From CAYONZ01 sp964405465 (GTDB taxonomy: Bacteria > Bdellovibrionota > Bdellovibrionia > Bdellovibrionales > JAMPXM01): 64,000 nucleotides of DNA. The stretch spans positions 1 through 64,000 of the forward strand of contig CAYONZ010000006.1 of the NCBI GenBank assembly GCA_964405465.1, given 5' to 3'. This document shows positions 25,777 to 34,695 of this stretch, piece by piece. The translations under genes and the position numbers were made by a program. The notes under the pieces were generated by a model that saw only the letters and a program-made list of their open reading frames with translations, did no database searches and was not told the origin of the DNA. How positions within the stretch are numbered: the stretch's first letter is position 1; the number at the start of each line of letters is the position of its first letter.

Positions 25777-26904
25777 ATGATGGGTAAGGCCTCTGTGACC
25801 AAAGGTTCGAGCGCAAGCAAAACCGCGAGTGTTTTAGCTTCGAAAAAAACATCAAAGAAAGCGGTTTCACCGACTGCAAAAAAATCGGCACAAAAGAAGA
25901 ACTCCTCTCATCTGTTTTTGGGTTTGTCGAAGGACCTTGTTTTGCAAATGCACGATCTCATGGTGAAGTCGCGTGTTTTGGAAGAGCGATTGATCAAAGT
26001 ATATAAAACTGGCGATTCGTTTTTTTGGATTGGCGGTCCAGGCGAAGAAGCCTTCGGCGTATCCCTTGGGCTTTTGGTGAATAAAGGTCAGGGACCTGAC
26101 CATGATTATCTTCACCTGCACTACCGATGTACGCCCACATTGGTTGCAATGGGTATGACGATGAAGGATTCATTGAGACTTATGATGAATCGGGCAACAG
26201 ACCCTTCAACTGGGGGCCGGAATTTTTGTAATCACTATTGTTTCCCGCAGTGGAATGTTGTGCCGGTCAGCTCACCTATTGAAGTGCAATATGGTTTTGC
26301 TGTAGGGACGGCAATCTCGCAGAGGCGAAAAAAATCTAAGGGAATCAGTATCGTTACGGGGGGAGATGCGGGAACTGCTGAAGGAGACTTTGCTTCCTGC
26401 TTGGTTTGGTCGAGTCGGCCTGGAAGTGAATTGCCAATTTTCATTACGGTCCAAAACAATCAATGGGGCATATCGACGAGCTATGAGACTCAGCATGGAG
26501 AAAAAAATATTGCGGACCGCGGAAAGGCGTTTGGGATTCGCACTGCTGTGATCAACGGTAATGATCCGGTTGAGTGTTACCTCGCGATTCAAAGTGAGCT
26601 GGAGTATATTCGAAAAACCGGCCGGCCAGTGTTGGCTGAATTTCATGTTTCAAGATTGTATGGACACTCCTCAGCATCGGGAGCAAATCGTGAGGCTGGA
26701 GAGTGTTGCATTGCTAATTTTGAAAAGAAACTTCTGTCCGCGGGATATCTTTCTGAAAAGGAAATCAAAGAGATCTGGAGTCGTTATGACGAAGAATCTC
26801 GCCAGGTCGCAGAACAGGTTCGACTGGAACCTGTTCCAACAAGTGAGACAATCTGGGACCATGTTTATCAAAATAGCGAGAATGCAAATTGGAGGAAATT
26901 TTAA
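25777..26904 (+). CDS. 2-oxoacid dehydrogenase E1 component, alpha subunit (branched-chain type likely)
   Basis: Binds thiamine diphosphate and decarboxylates a 2-oxoacid, then passes the acyl group to lipoyl-E2. The ThDP motif is GGDAGTAEGDF (195-205) followed by the QNNQWG element (226-231). VSSPIEVQYGFAVG and LYGHSSASGANR match the alpha family. Residues 2-44 are a Lys/Ser/Ala-rich low-complexity extension not typical of E1 alpha. E1 beta follows with stop and start sharing a base (TAATG). E2 and E3 are not in the window. Branched-chain rather than pyruvate specificity is inferred from sequence style and from the IVD-like and ETF-QO genes in the window. Confidence 0.9.
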   Translation: MMGKASVTKGSSASKTASVLASKKTSKKAVSPTAKKSAQKKNSSHLFLGLSKDLVLQMHDLMVKSRVLEERLIKVYKTGDSFFWIGGPGEEAFGVSLGLLVNKGQGPDHDYLHLHYRCTPTLVAMGMTMKDSLRLMMNRATDPSTGGRNFCNHYCFPQWNVVPVSSPIEVQYGFAVGTAISQRRKKSKGISIVTGGDAGTAEGDFASCLVWSSRPGSELPIFITVQNNQWGISTSYETQHGEKNIADRGKAFGIRTAVINGNDPVECYLAIQSELEYIRKTGRPVLAEFHVSRLYGHSSASGANREAGECCIANFEKKLLSAGYLSEKEIKEIWSRYDEESRQVAEQVRLEPVPTSETIWDHVYQNSENANWRKF

Positions 26905-27959
26905 TGGCAAACATGGCACAGGCCATTCGAATGGCACTTCATTATGGTGAATCAAAACTTGGCGTAACAGATATTTTTGGACAAGATGTAGGGGCTCCAC
27001 TTGGAGGAGTATTCACTGCGACTCAAGGGTTGGACCGGGCATGGAATGCGCCACTTGATGAGCGTGGAATTATCTCAGCTGCGATCGGAATGGGCTTGGC
27101 CGGAGACCGTTGTGTGGCAGAGATTCAGTTTTGTGATTATATATTTAACACAATCGACCTGATGAAAATTGCAGGCAATACGCTTTGGGTTTCGAATGGT
27201 CAATACAATATGCCAATCGTCGTGATGACACCTGTTGGAGCAGGCATACGTGGTTCAGTTTACCATAGTCACAGCTTTGATGCCTGGGCCACTCGCTTAC
27301 CTGGGTGGAAAATTGTCATGCCATCAAATCCACTCGATGCCTATGGTCTAATGTTGAGTGCAATTAAAGATCCGAATCCAGTTTTGTTTTTGAAGCCCAA
27401 AGCGCTGATGCGGGTAAGGGGAGAAGAGTTGATCCCTGGTGAACCGAGTGATGAAAAAGCTTTGAAAGCAATGATCGATGCCCCGATCGGAGATCGAAGT
27501 AGGTGGAAAGCGAAATGGCCGGAACTCGAAGATTACAGCGTGGCAATTGGTGAGGCAAAGACAACTCGTATCGGCGACCGAGCTACAATTGTGACGTATG
27601 GGCGAATGGTATTGGTCTGCAATAAGCTTGCTGATGATTTGAAAGAGCAAGGTTTATCGATCGAAGTTATAGATCTCAGGTCGCTTTATCCCTATGACTG
27701 GCAGACCGTGAAAGCGTCGATTCAAAAAACGGGTCGAGTGATTTTTGTTAATGAAGATACAGATGTCACAAATTTTGGAGAGCATCTCGCCTACCGTACC
27801 ACGACGGAGTTGTTTTACGAGCTTATGGCTAGACCAAGAGTTGTGGCAGGTCAAAATGTGCCTGGGATTGGCTTACATCCAAATTTGGAAGATGCAACTG
27901 TGCCCGGGTATGAGCAAGTCTTGCATGAAATTCATGAGTTGATCGAAGAGGTACCGTAA
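26904..27959 (+). CDS. 2-oxoacid dehydrogenase E1 component, beta subunit
   Basis: Forms the alpha2beta2 E1 with the upstream gene. The start MANMAQAIRMALHYGES at ATG 26904 is preceded by GGAGG 8 bases away; an upstream in-frame TTG overlaps that ribosome site. Family signatures include FGQDVGAPLGGVFTATQGL, GDRCVAEIQFCDYI, the K+ site region HSHSFDAW and the C-terminal transketolase domain (IEVIDLRSLYPYDW, VNEDTDVTNFGEHLA). 351 aa, normal. The start shares one base with the alpha stop, and the next gene overlaps the beta stop by one base, so all three are translationally coupled. Confidence 0.93.
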   Translation: MANMAQAIRMALHYGESKLGVTDIFGQDVGAPLGGVFTATQGLDRAWNAPLDERGIISAAIGMGLAGDRCVAEIQFCDYIFNTIDLMKIAGNTLWVSNGQYNMPIVVMTPVGAGIRGSVYHSHSFDAWATRLPGWKIVMPSNPLDAYGLMLSAIKDPNPVLFLKPKALMRVRGEELIPGEPSDEKALKAMIDAPIGDRSRWKAKWPELEDYSVAIGEAKTTRIGDRATIVTYGRMVLVCNKLADDLKEQGLSIEVIDLRSLYPYDWQTVKASIQKTGRVIFVNEDTDVTNFGEHLAYRTTTELFYELMARPRVVAGQNVPGIGLHPNLEDATVPGYEQVLHEIHELIEEVP

Positions 27960-28789
27960 TGTCGACTAAGAAAAAAACATCGAAGCGTGGGGCGCATCAA
28001 CCCAGTGAAAAGCCATTTGATAAGTACGAATATTATCGTCGATCCGTTCAAGGGCCAGAAGAAGATGTGATTTTCATTCGTGACACTTATAAAGAGCTAC
28101 GTGGTAAATTTCCGGTTTCGTTACGCGAAGATTTTTGTGGAACTCACGCCATTTCATGTGAATGGGCCAAATTGAATTCCCGTAATATTGCATTTGGGGT
28201 TGATATCGATGCAGAGCCAATACAATACGGTAACACTCATTATGTGACTGAGCTGACAGCAGCACAAAGAGCTCGCGTAAACATTCAGCAGGCCGATGTT
28301 TTGAATCCGGGACTACCTAAAGCTGATATCATCGCGGCAATGAATTTTTCGCATTATATTTTTAAAGATCGAGCGATGATGAAGTCTTATTTGCACAATT
28401 GTCATTCCACTCTAAATAGCGATGGAATCCTTTTGGTAGATTGCTTTGGTGGAAGCCGTTGCCAAGAGGCAAATGAAGAAGCGACTGTGCACAAGGATTT
28501 TACCTATTACTGGGACCAGTCGAGCTTTGATCCTGTCACTGGCCACGCGTTGTTTCACATACACTTCAAGCCCAAGGGATCGAGGAAGATTGAGAAAGTG
28601 TTTTCTTATGATTGGAGAATGTGGACCATTCCCGAGTTGCGCGAAATGATGGAAGAAGTCGGATTTCAGAAAACCCATGTTTATTGGGAAGGTACTGCTA
28701 AAGACGGAACCGGAAACGGCGTTTTTAAGCAGTCGCAAGTTGGCGAAGAATGTGAAGCATGGATAGCCTACGTCGTTGCTGAAAAGTAA
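27959..28789 (+). CDS. Class I SAM-dependent methyltransferase, unknown substrate
   Basis: The SAM site is LREDFCGTHAISCEWA (55-70, an E.CGTG-like motif I) followed by FGVDIDAEPI (acidic residue after beta 2) and ADVLNPGLPKADIIAAMNFS (motif with the base-binding acid). The N-terminal 20 residues are basic (KKKTSKR). Proteins of this style act on small molecules or amino groups; the target is unknown. It is coupled to E1 beta by a one-base overlap (TAATG) and precedes the ADA-like gene by 43 bases, so the four genes probably form one operon. 276 aa. Confidence 0.82.
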   Translation: MSTKKKTSKRGAHQPSEKPFDKYEYYRRSVQGPEEDVIFIRDTYKELRGKFPVSLREDFCGTHAISCEWAKLNSRNIAFGVDIDAEPIQYGNTHYVTELTAAQRARVNIQQADVLNPGLPKADIIAAMNFSHYIFKDRAMMKSYLHNCHSTLNSDGILLVDCFGGSRCQEANEEATVHKDFTYYWDQSSFDPVTGHALFHIHFKPKGSRKIEKVFSYDWRMWTIPELREMMEEVGFQKTHVYWEGTAKDGTGNGVFKQSQVGEECEAWIAYVVAEK

Positions 28790-28832
28790 CGGCTCGGACT
28801 TGACTTCATATTTCGGGACTGCACAATGAAGC

Positions 28833-30488
28833 ATGGCACATCGAAAAAAAGATCCACATGCGCATCGTTGTTTAGTTCAAAACTTCATGAAAATCATTAG
28901 TGAGACAAATGGAATTTCCTTGGCGGATACAGTCGAATTGTTGCTGTACTCCCTGAGGGATGGTCAAGAGCATGAGTCTCAGCGTTTGACCGAGGAGTTT
29001 CGCCGCCTGATTGCAAAATTCCAACAGGATGAAGTTAAAATACAGGATCTCCTCGAGCATCCTGTGGCCGAGGCTCTTTTTGAATTTTTTAAAAATTTTC
29101 CGCTAAAATATAATGAAGAACACATACATCTGACTGGCGCACTTACCGCCGATTTTATTTATCCAAGATTGAAAAAATTGATGGATGGGCCGAATCGAGA
29201 TCTTTATGAGGCCAAAATCAAAGAGGTCTACGGCGACGATGCGATACCCATAAAAAATGTGGGTGATGTTGATAAGTTGATCCGCCTCAAAGAGGGTGAG
29301 GGTTTCAATACTTATCTTCGAATTCTTTATTTACCAAAGTTGATACTCGTGGATCGAGAAGCACATGCTGCGAGTTCTTACCACATGGCGAGTGAGCTCT
29401 ATTTGAAGTATAACGTCGGAAAAATCAGACTGAAGTTTACTCTTTCGCGCGCCTCCTCTTCTTCGACAGAACAAGTTCCTGGTGCCGATGATGTAACACC
29501 TGAAGATGTTGTTTTGGGACTCTATGATGGCTTTAAAAAATTTCAAGATGAGCACCCTGATTTTGACTTTGTATTGTCGCCATCATTTCGTAAGGAATCG
29601 AATTCTTTTGACTCCAGCAAATATGCGAATCGCAAAGAGCATTTCTTGCATCAGATCAATGAAATCGTCCGTATGATCGAGTTGCATCCGCAATTACAGC
29701 GGCACATGACCGACGTCGATACAGTTGGTAACGAAGCTGAATTGTATCGCAAAGAGCATTTCAATGAAATGCAGGTTGGATTTCGTAAGCTTCAATATCG
29801 AGGCTTTAAAATACGCTCGCATCACGGTGAAACCTTTCACACGCTTAAGAAAGGAATTCAGGCGGTCGATAATGCGATGAACATTTGGCACATAGACACT
29901 TTGGAGCATGGTTTGAGTTTGGGAATTAATCCTAATTTCTATTTTCATCGCCTCTATCAAAAGGTGATGGAGAAAAATGCAAATGGCATTGCGATTCTTC
30001 CGACGGATTCAGAGTATCGGGAGCTCAGTGAGCTTGACTGGGGAAGTTACAAGCCGGTGCTCGAAAAGCTTCAAAAAGGTGAGAAATTGTCGCAACAGGA
30101 TCATACCTTTTTTCTGAAAGCAAAGTTTCACACAGCACGAGAAGTGGAGCATTATCAGCATGATGTATTGAATCGCATGCTTGATAAAGGAGTTTCGCTG
30201 ATTTCACTTCCTTCTTCGAATAACAAACTCACGGGCAGATTTGAGGACTATAAGGATCACCCTTTTTCTTGGTGGGAGAAAAAAGGCGTCAATCTTGGTG
30301 TTGGAACAGATAACTATGTCACGCTCAATACAAATTTTATTCAGGAGATGTTGATTCTTTTGTTTACTGACCCAGACAATTTGAAGATTACCAAGCTCTT
30401 GATGGTGACAACGGGAGAAGCCCGTCGCCCATATATTAGCCATCTTCTTTGGAAAATGCGCAAAGCTGTTTTGGCGAAGACGTTGTGA
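28833..30488 (+). CDS. Adenosine-deaminase-like amidohydrolase, long form (551 aa)
   Basis: The ADA/AMP deaminase zinc-site residues are all present and in order: HIHLTG (His97, His99), HHGET (His331, Glu333), LEHGLSLG (His359), SLPSSNN (substrate loop) and GVGTDN (Asp493). It should therefore be an active metal hydrolase on a purine nucleoside or nucleotide-like substrate. Length exceeds classical ADA (about 340 aa): there are about 90 extra N-terminal residues and long insertions (about 110-180 and 200-290). The ATG at 28833 has no strong ribosome site; a Met at residue 19 is an alternative. It converges on pyrE with a two-base gap. Confidence 0.78.
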   Translation: MAHRKKDPHAHRCLVQNFMKIISETNGISLADTVELLLYSLRDGQEHESQRLTEEFRRLIAKFQQDEVKIQDLLEHPVAEALFEFFKNFPLKYNEEHIHLTGALTADFIYPRLKKLMDGPNRDLYEAKIKEVYGDDAIPIKNVGDVDKLIRLKEGEGFNTYLRILYLPKLILVDREAHAASSYHMASELYLKYNVGKIRLKFTLSRASSSSTEQVPGADDVTPEDVVLGLYDGFKKFQDEHPDFDFVLSPSFRKESNSFDSSKYANRKEHFLHQINEIVRMIELHPQLQRHMTDVDTVGNEAELYRKEHFNEMQVGFRKLQYRGFKIRSHHGETFHTLKKGIQAVDNAMNIWHIDTLEHGLSLGINPNFYFHRLYQKVMEKNANGIAILPTDSEYRELSELDWGSYKPVLEKLQKGEKLSQQDHTFFLKAKFHTAREVEHYQHDVLNRMLDKGVSLISLPSSNNKLTGRFEDYKDHPFSWWEKKGVNLGVGTDNYVTLNTNFIQEMLILLFTDPDNLKITKLLMVTTGEARRPYISHLLWKMRKAVLAKTL

Positions 30489-30490
30489 CT

Positions 30491-31021
30491 TTAATTGCGA
30501 ACTGAGTCCTTGAGTTCTGCCATGGAGAATAGACTCAGCATTTTAATTTTGGCTTCTTGCATTTTTTGAGTACGTCCCTCGCTGCGATCAATGACGCAAA
30601 TAACTTGATCGACAATTGCGCCATCTTCGCGAAGATCGTGAGCACTGAGTGCCACTTGGCCACCTGTCGTTATGACATCCTCGACAAGACAGATTTTTTT
30701 ATGCGAAATCGAAGGGCCTTCGGCGAACTTGCAGGTTCCGTAGTCTTTTGGCTGTTTGCGAACAAATACGACAGGAATTCCCGTGAGCAGTGCCAATGCC
30801 GTGGCAATGGGAATGCCACCCATCTCCAAAGCGCCTAAGTAGTCGATGTCTTTAGGTATGAGTGGAACCATCTGCTTTGCGATCTCTTGAAGTATTTCAG
30901 GACGAGATTCGAACTGGTACTTGTCAAAATACTCACTCGACACTTGCCCCGAGCGAAGTGTGAAATTTCCAGTTAAATGTGAAACCTCAAAGACTTTTTT
31001 TGCTAGTTCATTTTTTTGCAT
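30491..31021 (-). CDS. pyrE: Orotate phosphoribosyltransferase
   Basis: Converts orotate and PRPP to OMP in UMP synthesis. The PRPP loop is KICLVEDVITTGGQ, and RSGQVSSEYFDKYQF and GALEMGGIPIATALAL are family elements. Start chosen at ATG 31021, preceded by AAAGGA; upstream in-frame Met codons lack ribosome sites. The 176-aa length is within the family range. It lies apart from other pyr genes and ends two bases from the convergent ADA-like gene. Confidence 0.93.
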   Translation of the reverse strand: MQKNELAKKVFEVSHLTGNFTLRSGQVSSEYFDKYQFESRPEILQEIAKQMVPLIPKDIDYLGALEMGGIPIATALALLTGIPVVFVRKQPKDYGTCKFAEGPSISHKKICLVEDVITTGGQVALSAHDLREDGAIVDQVICVIDRSEGRTQKMQEAKIKMLSLFSMAELKDSVRN

Positions 31022-31302
31022 TTCAATCCTTTGTAAATCTTCTTTGCTCATCAAATTCATGAGAGGCAAAATTTTTTTAAATAGGTATCGGTTCATGCTA
31101 GCGCAGTGGTGCTTTTGGGGCAACCGATGCGAAAGGCACCGGAGTGAATTTGTCCCCATTGTAGGCTCCTACGACAGCCTTTGCTCACCTGGATCATTTA
31201 GATTGCCGGATGAACACGGATTTTTGCAGAATCGGTTGGCACAACTTGTGCTGATAATAGTAGTTGGAGCCGTTCTGCCAGGACCGGCTTCTTGGGGGAA
31301 AT

Positions 31303-31431
31303 ATGGCCGGGCTTGGAGAAAAACCAAAAGAGAAACGATGGGTTTCAAACCCGGCCTTCGTCTTCCTTGTTCTGGCGATGCTGACTTTTGTTATGTACTT
31401 GGTGATGAAAATTGCAATTCGTGGAATTTGA
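31303..31431 (+). CDS. Small single-span membrane protein (42 aa)
   Basis: A short frame with ATG at 31303, preceded by GGGGGA four bases before. The first 17 residues are polar and basic (MAGLGEKPKEKRWVSN), then a hydrophobic segment of about 17 residues (FVFLVLAMLTFVMYLVM) and a basic end (KIAIRGI). The positive-inside pattern and signal-anchor design look like a genuine small membrane protein. It lies in the 470-base space between pyrE and cutA, both on the other strand. No family recognised. Confidence 0.5.
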   Translation: MAGLGEKPKEKRWVSNPAFVFLVLAMLTFVMYLVMKIAIRGI

Positions 31432-31491
31432 TTTCCGAATTTCCTGGTTAGCCGGTATTGAGTCTCCCTGCACTAGCAAGCGTCAGCCAGA

Positions 31492-31821
31492 CTAAAAAGT
31501 AACCTGACTTATCCACTTGAAATAATCTATTGAACCGTCTGCAATAGGCAGTGCCACAATTGCCGGATTCTCATAACTGTGAAGCGATTTTATTTTTTCG
31601 ATCACCCGATTCTTATTTTTCTCGGTGGTTTTCATCACGATGGCGGCTTCTGAACTTTTGTGTATTTGCCCCTCCCACCAGTACATTGAAATTATCGATG
31701 GTGTAATATTCGCGCAGGCTACGAGCTTGGTTTCAAGCAAATTTGCCGCAATAGACTCGGCTTCTTCAAGGTTTGATGTGGTGGTGTAGACAAAATAAAA
31801 AGAATCATTTCTTTGAGACAT
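31492..31821 (-). CDS. cutA: Divalent-cation tolerance protein CutA
   Basis: CutA forms a very stable trimer; its role in copper tolerance is debated. Family elements are FVYTTTSNLEEAESIAANLL, LVACANI (conserved Cys), YWWEGQIHKSSEAAIVMKT and ENPAIVALPI. 109 aa, full length. It starts 11 bases after the dcd stop on the same strand, so both are in one operon. Confidence 0.95.
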   Translation of the reverse strand: MSQRNDSFYFVYTTTSNLEEAESIAANLLETKLVACANITPSIISMYWWEGQIHKSSEAAIVMKTTEKNKNRVIEKIKSLHSYENPAIVALPIADGSIDYFKWISQVTF

Positions 31822-31832
31822 TCGGCAGATTC

Positions 31833-32372
31833 CTAACTCTTGTTTTCTCGATCATGCGAGACTCTGCTTCCGACTGATTTCTCCTGGCCTTGATATTTTC
31901 CTCGGTATGGATTGTCCGCAGTTTGATCCATTTTACAGAAGACCAATTGGCAAATACGACGGCCGGCCTTGAGTTGGATTGGCAGCGAGTTTGCGTTGTA
32001 CAACTCGAGAGTGATGCGACCTTCGAACCCTGGATCCACCCAACCGGCGTTCTGAATAAAGAGGCCCATTCGTCCAATGGAGCTTCTTCCTTCAACGAAG
32101 GCCGTAAGGTTGTTTGGGAGCTTGACGTACTCCATGGTCGTTGCAAGTAGGAAGGAATGGGGTGGAAGTGTGATGGTTTCGCCCTCGTACTCCCGATAGA
32201 GAATTTCAGAATCGAGATCGATTTTTGACATGTTGAAGTCTTCAACAATCAGAAAGTGAGTGCCCAGTCGACAGTCGATCGAAGCAGGTTGAATGGAGTC
32301 TTCAGTTAACGGTTCAACGACGAGTTCGCCCTCGGCCAACATGGTTTTCATAGTTCGGTCAGATAAGATCAT
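31833..32372 (-). CDS. dcd: dCTP deaminase
   Basis: Deaminates dCTP to dUTP, feeding dTMP synthesis. The start MILSDRTMKTMLAEGEL at 32372 follows CGGAGACAC; upstream in-frame sequence is not family-like. Diagnostic motifs are SIDCRLG, VEGRSSIGRMGLFIQ (active-site region), NAGWVDPGFEGRITLEL and GRRICQLVFC. 179 aa. It precedes cutA in a two-gene operon. With cdd and pyrE it completes a pyrimidine group scattered in this window. Confidence 0.96.
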   Translation of the reverse strand: MILSDRTMKTMLAEGELVVEPLTEDSIQPASIDCRLGTHFLIVEDFNMSKIDLDSEILYREYEGETITLPPHSFLLATTMEYVKLPNNLTAFVEGRSSIGRMGLFIQNAGWVDPGFEGRITLELYNANSLPIQLKAGRRICQLVFCKMDQTADNPYRGKYQGQEKSVGSRVSHDRENKS

Positions 32373-32525
32373 TTTGTGTCTCCGTTTTTGTTGGTCAAAC
32401 ATAGCGAAATGTTTCGTAGCTGAACACATTTTACCCGAGCATATTGCGCTGCGAATTTTGTAATTGAAAATGCTGAGCAATTTGGGTGTGTCCATATTTG
32501 ATTGGCCTGCTCAGCTGGGAGAAAT

Positions 32526-32556
32526 AAAAAACCCCACATTGCTGCGGGGTTTTTGT
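32526..32556 (-). terminator. Terminator downstream of fusA
   Basis: AAAAAACCCCAC and GCGGGGTTTTT form a GC-core stem with A and T flanks and a short loop. On the minus strand it follows the fusA stop by about 35 bases and is followed by a T-rich run. It could also act on the plus strand. Confidence 0.8.
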
Positions 32557-32589
32557 ACTGATCTTAAGAAGCAAACCGATTTGGCTGGC

Positions 32590-34695
32590 TTATTTATTCT
32601 CAGCTGCGCGTTTTTCAAGATATTTCTTATGCAATTCTTCCTGAATATTGCGTGGAACTGGAGCGTACTTCGCAAATTCCATGGTGAATTCTCCTTTACC
32701 CTGAGTTGCAGAGCGAAGGTCTGTGGAGTAGCCAAACATTTCTGTTAGTGGAACTTCAGCAGAAATAATCACGAAGCCTTCAGTTGAAGTCGAACCCATG
32801 ATCACGCCACGGCGTTGGTTCACTTGACCCATTACGCTACCTTGGAATTCTTCAGGTGCCGAAACCTCAAGCTTCATAATCGGCTCGAGAGCTGTTGGCG
32901 AAGCCTTTTCGTATGCTTGACGGAACGCCGCCATCGCACAAATTCGGAAAGCCATTTCAGACGAGTCGACATCATGGTAGGCACCGTCTTGTAGACGAAC
33001 GCGTACACCTACGATTGGGAACCCGATCAAGCTTCCTTTTTTAACTTGTTCTTCAAAGCCTTTTTCGCAACCAGGAATGAATTCCCGAGGGATACGTCCT
33101 CCGACAACTTCGTTGGCAAACTCAAATGTTTTGTCGCTGTCGGCAGGAAGTGGCTCGATAAGACCCACTGTCTTTGCGAACTGACCAGATCCACCCGTTT
33201 GTTTTTTGTGAGTGTAATCAAACGGAGCAGCAGCACCGATAGTTTCTCGATAAGCCACTTGAGGTCTTCCAGAGATAACTTCACACGCGAACTCACGCTT
33301 CATACGCTCAATATAAACTTCAAGGTGGAGCTCTCCCATTCCCGAAATGATGGTCTCGTTGGACTCCTCATCACGGTGAACACGGAAAGTCGGATCTTCT
33401 TTTCTGAACTTCTGAAGGGCCTTTGAGAAGTTGTTGGCGCCAGCCTTGTCTTTCGGTGCAACCGCCAAAGAAATAACTGCGTCTGGGACGTGAATCGAAG
33501 TCATTGAGTAGTTGATTGAACCATCAGTGAAGGTGTCACCAGAGGAACAGTCAACGCCAAACAAGGCTACGATATCGCCAGCATAAGCGACTTCAATATC
33601 AGCCATATCATTAGAGTGCATTTTTACAACGCGCGGAACTTTTACTTTTCGTCCGTTTGAAGTGTTGGTGATAAAATCACCTTTATTCAAAGTTCCTTGG
33701 TAAATACGCATGTAGGTGAGCTGACCATAGCGACCGTCATCAAGCTTGAAGGCATAAGCGATCAATGGCTTGGTGTGATCAAGTTCAACTTTTACTTTCG
33801 CTTCGGCATTGTCATTGTCGATTGCCTCATTCAAAACTTCACTTGGATTTGGAAGGAAGTCAGCTACGCCATCCAAAAGTCTCTGAACACCTTTGTTTTT
33901 GTAGGCTGAACCGCAATAAACTGGAGTCAATTCCATCTTCAGCGTTCCCTTACGGATGGCACGCTTCAGAAGTTCAACTGATACTTCTTCTTCCATCAAA
34001 AACTTTTCACCAACTTCGTCGTCGAAATCAGCAGCTTTACCAATGAGCTCTTTGCGATACTCAAGAGCTTGCTCCATAAAGTCAGCAGGAATTTCCTTTT
34101 CAACAACAGTTTCTCCGCTATCGCCTTCGTTGTAGTAGGCTTTCATGGTGATCAAATCGATGACACCAGTGAGCTGATCTTCAAGGCCAATTGGGATTTG
34201 CACTAAAACCGCATTGTGACGAAGTTTTTCGCGCAAGCTCTGCAAGACGCGGAAAGGGTTTGCACCAGAGCGGTCAAGCTTGTTGATAAATGCCACGCGA
34301 GGCACGTTGTAACGACGCATTTGACGGTCAACAGTGATCGACTGCGACTGAACGCCCGCCACACCACAGAGAACCAAAATAGCACCATCAAGAACTCGTA
34401 GAGAGCGTTCAACTTCGATTGTAAAGTCAACGTGTCCTGGAGTGTCGATGATGTTGATATTGATATCTTTCCACTGCACGCTTGTTGCTGCCGACTGGAT
34501 TGTGATACCGCGCTCTTTCTCTAGTTCCATTGAGTCCATCTTCGCGCCGACGCCGTCTTTTCCTCGTACGTCGTGGATCGCGTGAATTCTTCCGGTGTAG
34601 TAAAGAATACGTTCTGTGAGGGTTGTTTTACCCGAATCAATGTGTGCCGAAATACCGATATTTCGGACTTTTTCTAAGATCCACTCGTTCGCCAT
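32590..34695 (-). CDS. fusA: Elongation factor G, spirochaete/planctomycete/delta (mitochondrial-like) type
   Basis: The GTPase that moves tRNA and mRNA through the ribosome. Start MANEWILEKVRNIGISAH at ATG 34695; GTPase motifs are AHIDSGKTT (17-25), the switch I region with RGKDGVGAKMDSMELEKERGITIQSAAT, DTPGHVD (84-90) and NKLD (138-141). The KDGVGAKMDSMELE and VDRQMRRYNVPR elements resemble spdEFG1 and mitochondrial EF-G1 rather than the classical bacterial EF-G of the str operon. Single gene, 701 aa, with its own terminator. Whether a second EF-G exists elsewhere cannot be seen. Confidence 0.93.
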   Translation of the reverse strand: MANEWILEKVRNIGISAHIDSGKTTLTERILYYTGRIHAIHDVRGKDGVGAKMDSMELEKERGITIQSAATSVQWKDININIIDTPGHVDFTIEVERSLRVLDGAILVLCGVAGVQSQSITVDRQMRRYNVPRVAFINKLDRSGANPFRVLQSLREKLRHNAVLVQIPIGLEDQLTGVIDLITMKAYYNEGDSGETVVEKEIPADFMEQALEYRKELIGKAADFDDEVGEKFLMEEEVSVELLKRAIRKGTLKMELTPVYCGSAYKNKGVQRLLDGVADFLPNPSEVLNEAIDNDNAEAKVKVELDHTKPLIAYAFKLDDGRYGQLTYMRIYQGTLNKGDFITNTSNGRKVKVPRVVKMHSNDMADIEVAYAGDIVALFGVDCSSGDTFTDGSINYSMTSIHVPDAVISLAVAPKDKAGANNFSKALQKFRKEDPTFRVHRDEESNETIISGMGELHLEVYIERMKREFACEVISGRPQVAYRETIGAAAPFDYTHKKQTGGSGQFAKTVGLIEPLPADSDKTFEFANEVVGGRIPREFIPGCEKGFEEQVKKGSLIGFPIVGVRVRLQDGAYHDVDSSEMAFRICAMAAFRQAYEKASPTALEPIMKLEVSAPEEFQGSVMGQVNQRRGVIMGSTSTEGFVIISAEVPLTEMFGYSTDLRSATQGKGEFTMEFAKYAPVPRNIQEELHKKYLEKRAAENK

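Noticed and set aside
30921..31451. Plus-strand frame overlapping pyrE antisense and the intergenic space
   Set aside because: Its first part is the antisense of pyrE. The convincing short frame inside this space is in another frame at 31303-31431.
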